This document shows positions 22,733 through 33,948 of a stretch of DNA of 64,000 nt, piece by piece. Origin of the DNA: Lantana camara (lineage: Eukaryota > Streptophyta > Magnoliopsida > Lamiales > Verbenaceae). The notes under the pieces are model-generated. The model worked only from the letters and a program-made list of their open reading frames with translations, made no database searches and was not told where the DNA came from. The stretch lies in NCBI GenBank assembly GCA_037501455.1, contig CM074862.1, forward strand, positions 84,312,001 through 84,376,000, given 5' to 3'. How positions within the stretch are numbered: position 1 is the first letter of the stretch; every line of letters starts with the position of its first letter. A program made the position numbers and the translations under genes.

Positions 22733-23909
22733 GAACCCTCTTGGCCCGATTAACTCGTTTAATCATTTTCAAGCCTCAACTCATGTAACCAAGTTGTTGT
22801 GTGTGACCCTCTAGGTTCTCAATTCAATTAGCAGTGACCCTAATTAATTAATCAGTCCATAGATTAAACGACCATAGTCTAGCAACAGGTGTTTAACCCC
22901 TAGCTGAATTGGAATGTTCGGATTCGACAGAACCTTTAAGTCATTGATTCATGTGAGATACAATCCTCCTACTTACTATCTCTCAACCAAGATCTAGGGC
23001 AAGGGAATAATCAGAACCCTAATAATCCGGTCTTAAAGCTAAGTGCATTTCATATCCATTTGATCTCAATCCAAGAAACCCTTTTATTGATGTCTTGATC
23101 TCACTACAAGAAAACAGGCGAATTCCGAGGGAAATTTCCGAGGGAAAAAATCCCTCGGAATTCCCTCGGAATTTCCGAGGGAATTCCGAGGGACTATTTC
23201 CCTCGGGAATTTCCGAGCGAATTCCGAGGGAATTCACCCAATTAATTTCCGAGGGAAAATTCCCTCGGAAATCCCTCGGAAATTTTAGCGCCAAGGTTAG
23301 CCGCCAAGTTTTCCGAGGGATTTCCTAGGGAATTTTCCCTCGGAGCATTAAAACTTAATTATTTTTGAAATTAAAACTATTTTCCGAGGGAATTCCGAGG
23401 GAATTTTCCCTCGGAAAATTAGAAATTATTTTTTTTTTAAATTAAAATTACATTCCGAGGGATTTCCGAGGGATATATTCCCCCGGAAATTTTCATATTT
23501 TAAAATCATGAATATTCCGAGGGAATTCCGAGGGAATTTTCCCTCGGAAAATTAGAATTTATTTAATTTTTAAATTGAAATTATATTCCGAGGGAATTCC
23601 GAGGGAATTTTCCCTCGGAAAATTAGAATTTATTTAATTTTTAAATTGAAATTATATTCCGAGGGATTTCCGAGGGATATATTCCCTCGGAAATTTTCGC
23701 ATTATTAGATCTTGAATTTTCCGAGGGAAATTCCCTCGGAAATTCCCTCGGAATATTAAAACTTATATAATTTTTAAATTAAAATTATTTTCCGAGGGAT
23801 TTTCGAGGGATATATTCCCTCGGAAATTTTCATATTTTCAAATCTTGAATATTCCGAGGGAATTCCGAGGGAATTTTCCCTCGGAAAATTAGAATTTATT
23901 TAATTTTTA

Positions 23910-25920
23910 GTGAATAAAGTAAGATAATTTTAGTTATTAAATGAGTGAATTGATGGTTATACATATGTAATTAAAAATTCGGTAAGTATTTCGAACGATA
24001 TCATAACGTTAAGGCTATTCGTTTTATTTTAAATTGAAATCGAATTTTGTTTTCACATATTTTTGGAAGAGAATTATTTCTTATTTCATTAACAAACAAA
24101 GAAAACACCATGTTATTATATTTAATATTTAAAAACAATTTTTTCTCTTTTTTTAATATTTAGATTTTTTGAAATTCCGAGGGAATTCCGAGGGAAAACC
24201 ATTTTCCCTCGGAAATCCCTCGGAATTTACAATATATATTTTTTAGAATTAAGCACCACATAATAATTTCTTGAGTTTAATACAATCCATGACAATTATA
24301 TGTATAAGTAGTGAACAAAATAAGATAATTTTAGTTATTAAATGAGTGAATCGATGGTTATACATATGTAATCAAACATTCGGTAGGTATTTCGAACGAT
24401 ATCATAACGTTAAGGACATTCGTTTTATTTTAAATTGAAATCGAATTTCGTTTTCACATATTTTTGGAGGAGAATTTTTTCTTATTTAATTAACTAACAA
24501 AGAAAACATCATGTTATTACATTTAATGTTTAAAAATAATTTTTTCTTTTTTTTTAATATTTAGATTTTTCGAAATTCCGAGGGAATTCCGAGGGATTTC
24601 CGAGGGAAAACCATTTTCCCTCGGAAATCCCTCGGAATTCCCTCGGAATTTACAATATATATTTTTTAAAAATAAGCACCACATAATAATTTCTTGAGTT
24701 TAATACAATCCATGACAATTATATGTATAAGTAGTGAATAAAATAAGATAATTTTAGCTATTAAATGAGTGAATCGATGGTTATACATATGTAATCAAAC
24801 ATTCGGTAGGTATTTCGAACGATATCATAACGTTAAGGACATTCGTTTTATTTTAAATTGGAATCGAATTTCGTTTTCACATATTTTTGGAGGAGAATTT
24901 TTTCTTATTTAATTAACTAACAAAGAAAACATCATGTTATTACATTTAATATTTAAAAATAATTTTTTCTTTTTTTTTAATATTTAGATTTTTCGGAATT
25001 CCGAGGGAATTCCGAGGGATTTCCGAGGGAAAACCATTTTCCCTCGGAAATCCCTCGGAATTCCCTCGGAATTTACAATATATATTTTTTAGAATTAAGC
25101 ACCACATAATAATTTCTTGAGTTTAATACAATCCATGACAATTATATGTATAAGTAGTGAACAAAATAAGATAATTTTAGTTATTAAATGAGTGAATCGA
25201 TGGTTATACATATGTAATCAAACATTCGGTAGGTATTTCGAACGATATCATAACGTTAAGGACATTCGTTTTATTTTAAATTGAAATCGAATTTCGTTTT
25301 CACATATTTTTGGAGGAGAATTTTTTCTTATTTAATTAACTAACAAAGAAAACATCATGTTATTACATTTAATGTTTAAAAATAATTTTTTCTTTTTTTT
25401 TAATATTTAGATTTTTCGAAATTCCGAGGGAATTCCGAGGGATTTCCGAGGGAAAACCATTTTCCCTCGGAAATCCCTCGGAATTCCCTCGGAATTTACA
25501 ATATATATTTTTTAAAAATAAGCACCACATAATAATTTCTTGAGTTTAATACAATCCATGACAATTATATGTATAAGTAGTGAATAAAATAAGATAATTT
25601 TAGCTATTAAATGAGTGAATCGATGGTTATACATATGTAATCAAACATTCGATAGGTATTTCGAACGATATCATAACGTTAAGGACATTCGTTTTATTTT
25701 AAATTGGAATCGAATTTCGTTTTCACATGTTTTTGGAGGAGAATTTTTTCTTATTTAATTAACTAACAAAGAAAACATCATGTTATTACATTTAATATTT
25801 AAAAATAATTTTTTCTTTTTTTTTAATATTTAGATTTTTCGGAATTCCGAGGGAATTCCGAGGGATTTCCGAGGGTTTCCCTCGGAAATCCCTCGGAATT
25901 CCCTCGGAATTTACAATATA
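23910..25920. repeat. 423-base tandem repeat with perfect hairpins (inside CACTA)
   Basis: Unit starts fall at about 23910, 24311, 24734, 25157 and 25580. The last four are exactly 423 apart and the first interval is 401. Units 24311 and 25157 share variants (GTGAACAAAA, TTTAGTTATT, AAATTGAAATCG), while 24734 and 25580 share others (GTGAATAAAA, TTTAGCTATT, AAATTGGAATCG). The array is therefore an A-B-A-B dimer repeat of 846 bases. Each unit contains a CCGAGGG palindrome; those at 24573-24651 and 25419-25497 have two 38-base arms and a 3-base loop (CCA), and 24997-25073 has 37-base arms. The last copy has a shortened centre. Confidence 0.92.
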
Positions 25921-26149
25921 TATTTTTAATATAAAACATTACATTTGGCTTTTTTAAACACATTTTTTAATACTGAACACATTTTTAATACAAAACACAT
26001 TTTTAATACTGAACACATTTTTTTTTAATACAAAACATTACATTTTAAAAGCAAAAACGTAAAAACAAAGCACAAAAGAAATAAAATAAAATAAAATAAA
26101 ACAAAACCAAAACGTTGTTTACATTTGGCTTTTTTAATTATCTTACAAA

Positions 26150-28600
26150 TAACGTTTTGTTTAAATATTTATCTGAACACCATTATAGATAAAGAAAAAC
26201 CCACCATCCGCTTCTCAAAACGATTTTGGGGAAAAACTTCGTAACCCTAGCGTCGCCCTCCTCTTCGCACCGTCACACCATCCTCCCGCCGCACTTCGCC
26301 GCCGTCGCACTCTCGCGGTAGTCGCGCTTCTGGCCGTGGCTGCCTCGCCTATCTGCTTCCCTCTCAAGTCCCGACTTCTCTCTGTCAATCCGCCTCTCAA
26401 GTCTCACCAGTCAAGGTATTTATCACCGGTAAGAAGGTCCTCATCTGAGTATCCCAGAGACCTTATATATCACTGGTATGAATCTTTATAAAAATTTGGA
26501 ACGAGCCAATCACATTTCAGTATGTAATAATAATGTTGATGGTTTCTGCCATTGCCATAATTCGAGAAATTCATTCAGAATCGCCATATTCAGAATTGCA
26601 ATAATGTGAAGTTTACCTATTTATCCATTTTAAAAGCATGTTGTGTATACTGAATTTTAAGAGCATATTGTTCCCATGAAACTGAAATATTTTGCATTAG
26701 GAATAAGTTAGGTATGCTTTAAAGGAATAAGCATGTATGTTAAACTTGGAGGTTAGTTTGTCTTTCATTTTGGATGTTCTGCTTTGCAGTCCTTGTGTGC
26801 CGTGATAGCTTGAAGTAACTTGTAGAAGTGTTTGTGATTTGCTATTTGATGTGCTGATCAATACAAATTTCTTGGACATTACTTAGTAAGTGGATATGTT
26901 GTTTACAAGTATCATAACACTGAAGAAACGCTTTAATATTTTGTAGGCATATAACTTGGAACACTATCTGATATACAAAGGAGTAGAGTACATGATCTTG
27001 CTGATTTGGGTATTCTTGTATTTATATATCATCGAGTAGAGTACATGACATAGTATTCTTGTAAATATAAATGTATTTGTTACTGCCTATTAAGACCTTC
27101 CCTTAATTTTGATGGTTGGAAGCCTTTTGTTTCAAGAGGATTAGTTTTTATTTCAGGCATCAGCTTCAAAACAAATAATGGGTCTTTCAAGGTTAGACAA
27201 AAGGATTCAGTATTTTGCTTCAGAACTTGATGAAGTTTAGCTTGAATAACTAGTTTGTAACTGCCGGTGGCTTTTCGCCCTTTGTTTTCTCCAGATTCCG
27301 TATGCATTTTTAAGGTATGATATTCTACTTGAAGTGCTTGGTTTATTCAATTTTTATGTTGTGTATATGTTCTGAATATCCTTGTATATTGCAGATGCGT
27401 TCTTACTTGATTTCGGTGACAATAATTTTGTGCTTTGATTAGGAACTTGAATTCTTAACGGGTGACACACCTAACAAATTCTGATTATCTGTCATTTAGC
27501 AAAATACAATTCGGCCTAATGTTTTTCTCAATATCTTAAGTAGTCTGAGCTTGATCTCTTTTCAGTATCCCTAACTCTTTGAATCCTTTTCGCAGCTTAT
27601 TAGCCTAACAAGAATCACAATACTGGGGCTAATAAGAAAGCAATACTTAAGGAATTGAGAATGGAAACTTCTCAAATCTATAGTTAACGAATCAAGGAAA
27701 TCATATGGACATTAAAATTATGAAAATATAGGTATAATGATTGTTCTGAAAGAAACTAATATCAACATATTCCCACTTCAAATATGACCTTGGCATAATA
27801 TTTATTCTTATCAAATTTAGTTATTCAACTGAAAGTATAGGTAGTATCATATCCATAAATACAATATGACGATCAGTTACAGAGAGTATTCAATAGGCTT
27901 AAACCATAAAAGTCCTTCGTGGCATGTACTGTGAAATGGCCAACTGGGTGATGTTGTTTTTGTTTCATGTTATTTTTAATATTATTGATTCCACTCCTAT
28001 AAATGTATATTTGCTGAATTAATTTCATATTTTTTATGAACTTGTATTGGGAGTTACATCGTAGCGATGAATATAAACTAGTTTTTGGTCGAATTGTCTC
28101 TCTGCTCCTTTATTATTTTTTTCTTTTGAAATATGGGTTACTTCTCTGGTATTGAACTATTGAGTTTATATGAATTCTCAACATATTCCATGCTTTCTTC
28201 ATTTATTGTTCACGTAGATTAGTCTCATGGTTATTTTCAATTAATATAATGTTATGATCTTCGATGAACTTATTCTATATTTGACCTAAATGATATTTGA
28301 CATTAATTGAACTTATTCTTTTCCATGTAACAGATAGTTAGCTCCAGGCAAGAGAGCCTGGAACTGCAAGAGATGGTTTTGGCAATATAATTCAACTTGC
28401 TCAAGGTTTTTTCGCGTCTTCTTGATCGGTGATTTTGATCTTGTATTAATTTTAACTTCTTACCCTTAATATTTTTCAGGTTTAATTTTTGCTTAATGTA
28501 GAACATTTTAGCTGGAATTGGGACTTTGTTCAAGAGAAAGTAATTATACAGGCACACATAGTTCATGTTATAGATTAGTCTTGTGTAGAACATGGGGAAA
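26150..28600 (+). other. non-repetitive, gene-like interior of the CACTA element
   Basis: A C-rich, CG-containing stretch (26215-26413) resembles a plant 5' leader with an AAACCCTAG-type start and ends CAAG followed by GTATTT. Downstream, T-rich stretches ending in CAG alternate with short segments followed by GT: for example TTTCAG/GCATCAGC..TTTCAAG/GTTAGA (about 27156-27200), CTCCAG/ATTCCG..TTTAAG/GTATGA (about 27295-27316) and GTAACAG/ATAGTTAG..GCTCAAG/GTTTTT (about 28334-28406). No long coding frame connects them. This is consistent with a captured host gene fragment or a spliced non-coding RNA. I do not recognise the source gene. Confidence 0.45.
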
Positions 28601-30011
28601 GGGGTGGAGCCTTCCCATTGTCTATTGTTAGAGAAAAATGTATATAAATTTATGTATTTATTTGGAAGAACTTTTTTTTTTTTTTTGTACGAATATTTAC
28701 TGCAATTATATTTAGATTTTCATATTTGATTTCATATTATGAATACATATATTTACTGTAATTATGTTTAGATTTTCATATTTGGGAATTAATATACACT
28801 TAATATTTCATATTATAAATACATATATTTACAATAATTATTTAAAATAAAAAAAAATAAATTATATTTCAAATTTCCGAGGGAATTCCCTCGGAAATAA
28901 AATTTTAGAAAAATAAATCAACACAAGATTCCGAGGGATATATCCCTCGGAATTCCCTCGGAAAACTCCTCTATATTCCGAGGGAATAATATTTTCGAGG
29001 GAATTCCCTCGGAATTCCCTCGGAATAAAAATTTTGAGATTTTCCCTCGGAATTCCCTCGGAAATCCCTCAGAAATATATTTCCGAGGGAATTCCCTCGG
29101 AAAATTTTCCCTCGGAACCAATTCCGAGGAGGCTTTTTCCGAGGGAAAGAATTCCCTCGGAATTCCCTCGGAAATTGACATTTTCCGAGGGAATCCCTCG
29201 GAATTCCCTCGGAAATTTCCCTCGGAATTCGCCTGTTTTCTTGTAGTGTCTACTGCCTTGGCCAAGGACTCCATATGGCATATGAATGACTCACACAATA
29301 AGAGATCACCTTGCATATGCAAGTGTAGGTCCTTTCTTGATTCTCATTCACTTTCATGAATCACTTGTGCAGCCCCAGCATAAGCCTTGAATCAGTTGTC
29401 TAAGGCGACACCCTTTAAAGCTTATACCAAAGACTACAGAGTTAACTCATAAAGTAACAAGGAACCTCAAGTCTAAGGATCAATTAATCACATCAATGAC
29501 TCGTGAGATATTTCCTAATCTGGAAGTTTCCATTTCCTGAAATAGAAACTTCCTTTCCCATTTAGGAATGTTCTCACACGGGGCACCTCAGTGAACTTAC
29601 TTATTAAAGTAAGCACCCTCATGTATCACGCACGTATCAACCATACACTTTGCACCTCCATGAAACAAGGCGGTCCTTCTTAAGGGCGTGATCCCACAAG
29701 CAAGCCTTAGAGGAGTCAGGTTGACACTCCCACTGTCTGTAGGACTCATCGGCTTGGAGTATTTTACTAATCATGACTTATGTGATATAGGGCTCGTTTC
29801 ATGAACCATTTCACCTAAATGGTAGAGTCCTAAAGTCATCAGGATTAGGGGAGTTCTCATACATGCACAGCTAAAGTAAACGCATACCAAACAAAAGCAT
29901 ATAAAGAAGTGTTGCCTCAATTCGTTATTTCATTCAAAGATTGTCTGTGATTACAATAAGGAAAAGCACAAAGCGGATATACAATCGGCTTTTAGGGCAC
30001 TATTCCTAACA

Positions 30012-30022
30012 ATCTCCCACTT
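30012..30022 (-). promoter_or_regulatory. polypurine tract of the copia element
   Basis: The minus strand reads AAGTGGGAGAT directly before TGTTAGG, the LTR start. The polyprotein stop lies only 6 bases upstream of it, at 30028. Confidence 0.85.
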
Positions 30023-30027
30023 GCCCG

Positions 30028-33000
30028 TCAAAGCCATTCTAAAGCTACTCTAAGTCCCATCTTCTGAAGATGACCTTGGAAAGCTTCTCGACTAAGGGGT
30101 TTAGTAAGTGGATCTGCCACGTTCTCTGCTGATGTGACCCTCTCAATTTGCACATCTCCTCTTTTGATAATATCACGGATTAGGTGATACTTCCTCATAA
30201 TGTGCTTGGTCCGTTGGTGAGATCTTGGTTCTCTTGCTTGAGCAACCGCCCCAGTGTTGTCACAAAACACAGTAATGGGGTCTTTCATGCTAGGAACAAC
30301 ATTCAACTCTTGAATGAAGTTTCTAATCCAAACACCTTCCTTAGCTGCATCATTTGCAGCTAAGTATTCGGCCTCAGTGGTCGAATCTGCAGTGGTTGTT
30401 TGCTTGGAACTCTTCCAACTCACTGCTCCGCCGTTTAGGCAGAAAATGTATCCTGACATTGACTTAAAATCATCTAAGTCAGATGCAAAGCTTGCATCGC
30501 AGTATCCTTCGACATTAAGATCTTTCTGACCTCCGTAAACTAAGAATAAATCTTTAGTACTTTTCAAGTACTTAAGAATATTCTTCACGGCAGCCCAGTG
30601 ACCATCTCCAGGGTCAGATTGGAAACGACTTGTTACACTAAGTGCATAAGCCACATCCGGTCGAGTACATAACATTGCATACATTATGCTACCTATTGCT
30701 GACGCATAAGGTGTATGAGTCATTCTCTCCTTCTCAAGGTTTGTCTTAGGACACATCTTCTTTGAAAGACATGTTCCTACACTCATAGGAAGGTTCTTAA
30801 CCTTTGCTGACTCCATATTGAATCTCTTCAATACTTTGTCAATGTACATCGATTGTGATAGTCCTATTAACCTTCTAGATCTATCTCTATAGATTTTAAT
30901 TCCAAGGATATAGGACGCATCACCAAGATCTTTCATCTCGAATTGGTTCGATAACCATAACTTAGTCACTTTCATGTCATCCTTCGAATTCCCAATAAGA
31001 AGGATGTCATCAACATAAAGTACTAAGAATTGCACTGAGGTCTCCAATTCCTTTCTATACACACATGATTCATTCGAAATTTGGATGAAGCCAAACGCTT
31101 TGACCGATTCATCAAATCGAATGTTCCAATTCCTAGAAGCCTGTTTCAATCCATAGATTGATCTTTGGAGTTTGCAAACCTTTTGCTCACTCCCACTGAA
31201 TGTGAAACCTATGGGTTGTTCCATATAAATGTCTTTATCAATGTCACCATTGAGAAAGGCAGTTTTCACATCCATTTGCCATATCTCATAGTCATAATAT
31301 GCAGCAATAGCAAGCATGATTCGAATGGACTTTTGCATTGCAACTGGTGAAAAGGTTTCGTCAAAGTCCACGCCGGGTCTTTGAGTGAATCCTTTTACAA
31401 CCAGTCTTGCCTTGTAGGCTGCAATGCTTCCATCAACTCCAAGCTTTCTCTTAAAGATCCATTTGCAACCTATGGGTTTGACCCCATCAGGCAAATCTAC
31501 CAAGGTCCAAACTTGGTTGGAGTTCATGGAATCCATTTTGGATTTCATGGCTTCTATCCACTGTTCAGAGTCAGAATCTGAAAGTGCCTCCTCATATGTT
31601 GAAGGATCATTATCCTTTTGAGAGATTTCATGGAAGAATCCATACCATCTCTCCGGCTGTCTAGGAGTGCGTTCAGAACGCCTTAGAGGAGGATTTACAT
31701 GTGTATCGAAATTCATGATTGGTTGTGGTTGATCAGAGTGAGACGTTTCTTCAGTGGGTGATGTGGGGTCATTTTGTACTTCTTCTAATTCTATGATCTT
31801 GCCTTTCTTTTCTTTAAGGAACGATTCTTCCAGAAAAGTAGCATTTCTGGAAACAAACACCTTTTGCTCAGATTGATCATAGAAATAGTATCCTATGGAT
31901 TTCTTAGGATAACCTACAAAGTAACATAAGTTAGAACGAGATTCTAACTTATCTCCCACTGTCCTCTTCACGTAAGCAGGACAACCCCAAATTCTTAAGT
32001 AAGAATAACTTGGGATTTTACCATGCCACATTTCATAGGGCGTTTTGGGGACTGACTTAGAGGGAACTAGATTCAGAATCTTTGCTGCACTTTCTAGGGA
32101 ATAACCCCAGAAAGAAGGTGGTAAGTCAGTGAAACTCATCATGGAACGAACCATATCAAGTAGGGTTCGATTCCTTCTCTCAGAAACTCCATTAAGCTGA
32201 GGAGTTCCCGGAGGAGTCCACTGAGAGATAATCCCATTATCCTTGAGATGATTAAGGAATTCTTCACTAAGATACTCGCCTCCTCGATCAGATCGAAGTG
32301 CTTTGATCTTGTGACCAGTTTGGTTCTCAACCTCCTTTTGAAATTCTAAGAATTTCTCAAAAGCTTCAGATTTATACTTCATTAAGTATACATAACCATA
32401 CCGACTAAAGTCATCAGTAAAGGTTATGAAATACTGATGATTGCTTCTAGTGCTTACACTAAGCGGTCCACAAACATCAGTATGGATCAAATCCAAAACC
32501 TTAGTGGCACGTTCCACAGTTCCTTTAAAAGGAACTTTGGACATCTTTCCTTTGAGACAGGATTCGCAAGAAGTCAACTCTTTGAGATCATTTTCAGAGA
32601 ATGATCCTAAAGTGTTTATCTTGCTAATTCTGTTCTTGGAAATGTGTCCTAATCTAGCGTGCCATAAGGGAGCTGAAACTTTGTCATCTCTCTTACGCTT
32701 CATCTCTCGTTGTATATTCATAATATTGATATTTTGAGTTAGGTAAAGTCCATTACTTAGAGTACCGATATGAACGGAAGAGTTGTTCCGTTTGATAAAA
32801 TATTTACCATTCTTAATATAAGTTTCATAACCTTCACAATCTAATATTGGAACTGAAATTATATTACGAATAATGCTCGGTACATAAAGGACTTTATTTA
32901 ATACCAACTCAAAACTACCTAAATCTAATCTAATTGTGCCTAAAGCTCGAGCTTCAACGTTTGAGCCATCACCGATCTTCAAGACACATTCTCCTTCTTT

Positions 33001-33948
33001 GAGTTGTTGGACCTCACTTAGCATCTGTACATCATTACAGATATGAGTTCCACAACCGGTATCAAGTACCCAAGAACTAGAATTAATAGAAAGATTTACT
33101 TCAACGAGAAAGATACCTTTCTTTAGAGTAGCCTTGTACTCTGGGCAGTTTCTCCTCCAATGTCCCGCTTTGCCACAATGGAAGCAAACATCCTCTTTCT
33201 GATCACGCTTCTTCTTTTGGGCCTTCCCCTTCGAAATGCCACCAGTGGGCCTAAGGGGTTTCTTCTTCTTCTTTTGGGCTTTCTTGCCCTTACCTTTAGA
33301 AGGCCCAGAAGAGGAAGATTGAGCATTCACCATCAAAACCTTATTGTCCTTCTTGATCGTGCTTTCAGCAGTCACAAGCTGACTAATCAGCTCAGCTACA
33401 GTAGCACCAGCATGATTCATGTTGAAGTTAAGGACAAATGGGTTGAATGATGGTGGGAGCGAAGCTAGCAACAAATCCACTGAAAGCTCATCTTTCAGTG
33501 GCATGTCTATGGAAGCAAGTTTCTCAGTAAGGGCAAGAAACTTGAGTCCATATTCATGGACACTTGAACCTTCCCTCATTCTCAAGTGGAACAATTCCTT
33601 TGAAGTGTTATACCTTGTAACACGTTCATGAGGGCGGTAAAGTTGCTCTAAGTTGTCGTAAATCTCCCAAGCAAATTCCATGGCCTCATGTTGCCTTTGC
33701 AAGTCCGGAGACATGTTAGCCAACATAAGGCAACGGGCTTGGAGATTATCATCCTTCCACTTCTGAATCGCGTCTCGCTCGGCCCGAGTGGGAGCCTCCC
33801 CTTCGGGACTAGGCTCCCCTTCGAAGAGAACATAAGTTCTCTTCTCAGAATCTAAAATGATTTTTAGATTCCTCAGCCAATCAGAATAGTTGGGACCAGT
33901 CAACTTATTTGACTCGAGGATCGATACAAGAGGGTTTTTGGTTGCCAT
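30028..33948 (-). CDS. Ty1/copia Gag-Pol polyprotein (1306 aa)
   Basis: One uninterrupted frame carries every domain in copia order. These are Gag (residues ~60-200), zinc knuckle CFHCGKAGHWRRNC (255-268) after a Lys-rich linker, and aspartic protease DTGCG (296-300). The integrase zinc site is H430/H435/C461/C464, and its core has D491, D554 and E590. Reverse transcriptase has the YVDD box at 978-981, and RNase H has D1151 and E1192/E1194 plus D1230. The C-terminus has the usual ADPLTKPL. In the cell these make the virus-like particle, mature the polyprotein, copy the RNA and integrate the cDNA. The length is normal for the superfamily. The ATG at 33948 is chosen because MATKNPLVSILESNKLTG is the conserved Gag start. 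With nearly identical LTRs it looks recently active, but the truncated 5' LTR probably leaves this copy without its promoter. Confidence 0.96.
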   Translation of the reverse strand: MATKNPLVSILESNKLTGPNYSDWLRNLKIILDSEKRTYVLFEGEPSPEGEAPTRAERDAIQKWKDDNLQARCLMLANMSPDLQRQHEAMEFAWEIYDNLEQLYRPHERVTRYNTSKELFHLRMREGSSVHEYGLKFLALTEKLASIDMPLKDELSVDLLLASLPPSFNPFVLNFNMNHAGATVAELISQLVTAESTIKKDNKVLMVNAQSSSSGPSKGKGKKAQKKKKKPLRPTGGISKGKAQKKKRDQKEDVCFHCGKAGHWRRNCPEYKATLKKGIFLVEVNLSINSSSWVLDTGCGTHICNDVQMLSEVQQLKEGECVLKIGDGSNVEARALGTIRLDLGSFELVLNKVLYVPSIIRNIISVPILDCEGYETYIKNGKYFIKRNNSSVHIGTLSNGLYLTQNINIMNIQREMKRKRDDKVSAPLWHARLGHISKNRISKINTLGSFSENDLKELTSCESCLKGKMSKVPFKGTVERATKVLDLIHTDVCGPLSVSTRSNHQYFITFTDDFSRYGYVYLMKYKSEAFEKFLEFQKEVENQTGHKIKALRSDRGGEYLSEEFLNHLKDNGIISQWTPPGTPQLNGVSERRNRTLLDMVRSMMSFTDLPPSFWGYSLESAAKILNLVPSKSVPKTPYEMWHGKIPSYSYLRIWGCPAYVKRTVGDKLESRSNLCYFVGYPKKSIGYYFYDQSEQKVFVSRNATFLEESFLKEKKGKIIELEEVQNDPTSPTEETSHSDQPQPIMNFDTHVNPPLRRSERTPRQPERWYGFFHEISQKDNDPSTYEEALSDSDSEQWIEAMKSKMDSMNSNQVWTLVDLPDGVKPIGCKWIFKRKLGVDGSIAAYKARLVVKGFTQRPGVDFDETFSPVAMQKSIRIMLAIAAYYDYEIWQMDVKTAFLNGDIDKDIYMEQPIGFTFSGSEQKVCKLQRSIYGLKQASRNWNIRFDESVKAFGFIQISNESCVYRKELETSVQFLVLYVDDILLIGNSKDDMKVTKLWLSNQFEMKDLGDASYILGIKIYRDRSRRLIGLSQSMYIDKVLKRFNMESAKVKNLPMSVGTCLSKKMCPKTNLEKERMTHTPYASAIGSIMYAMLCTRPDVAYALSVTSRFQSDPGDGHWAAVKNILKYLKSTKDLFLVYGGQKDLNVEGYCDASFASDLDDFKSMSGYIFCLNGGAVSWKSSKQTTTADSTTEAEYLAANDAAKEGVWIRNFIQELNVVPSMKDPITVFCDNTGAVAQAREPRSHQRTKHIMRKYHLIRDIIKRGDVQIERVTSAENVADPLTKPLSREAFQGHLQKMGLRVALEWL

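Larger units (their letters stand above)
23102..29248. mobile_element. non-autonomous CACTA (En/Spm-type) transposon
   Basis: The ends are CACTACAAGAAAACAGGCG on the left and its exact complement on the right; the perfect inverted match runs at least 30 bases. The flanking 3-base duplication is TCT (23099-23101 and 29249-29251). Both subterminal regions (23110-23900 and 28870-29240) are dense in CCGAGGGAATT-type repeats in both orientations, as in CACTA subterminal transposase-binding repeats. A 423-base higher-order repeat lies at 23910-25920, and a gene-like non-repetitive part at about 26150-28600. No transposase-like frame is present in 6147 bases, so movement would need a helper. Confidence 0.95.
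21929..30011 (-). mobile_element. 3' LTR of the copia element, split by CACTA
   Basis: On minus it opens TGTTAGGAATAG at 30011 next to the polypurine tract and closes ...TTCTAACA at 21929. The two LTR pieces are 30011-29249 and 23101-21929, joined over the 3-base duplication TCT. The CACGTG array and the TATA box lie in the second piece. Confidence 0.88.

Noticed and set aside
23019..23328. Frames with EFPRKFRGNSEG-type peptide repeats, also at 28918-29322
   Set aside because: These are translations of the CCGAGGGAATT repeats of the CACTA ends, not a repetitive protein.
23910..25920. Possible CRISPR-like array because of regular palindromic repeats
   Set aside because: The units are 423 bases with nearly identical spacers, lie between CACTA ends and are in plant DNA; no cas-like gene is present.
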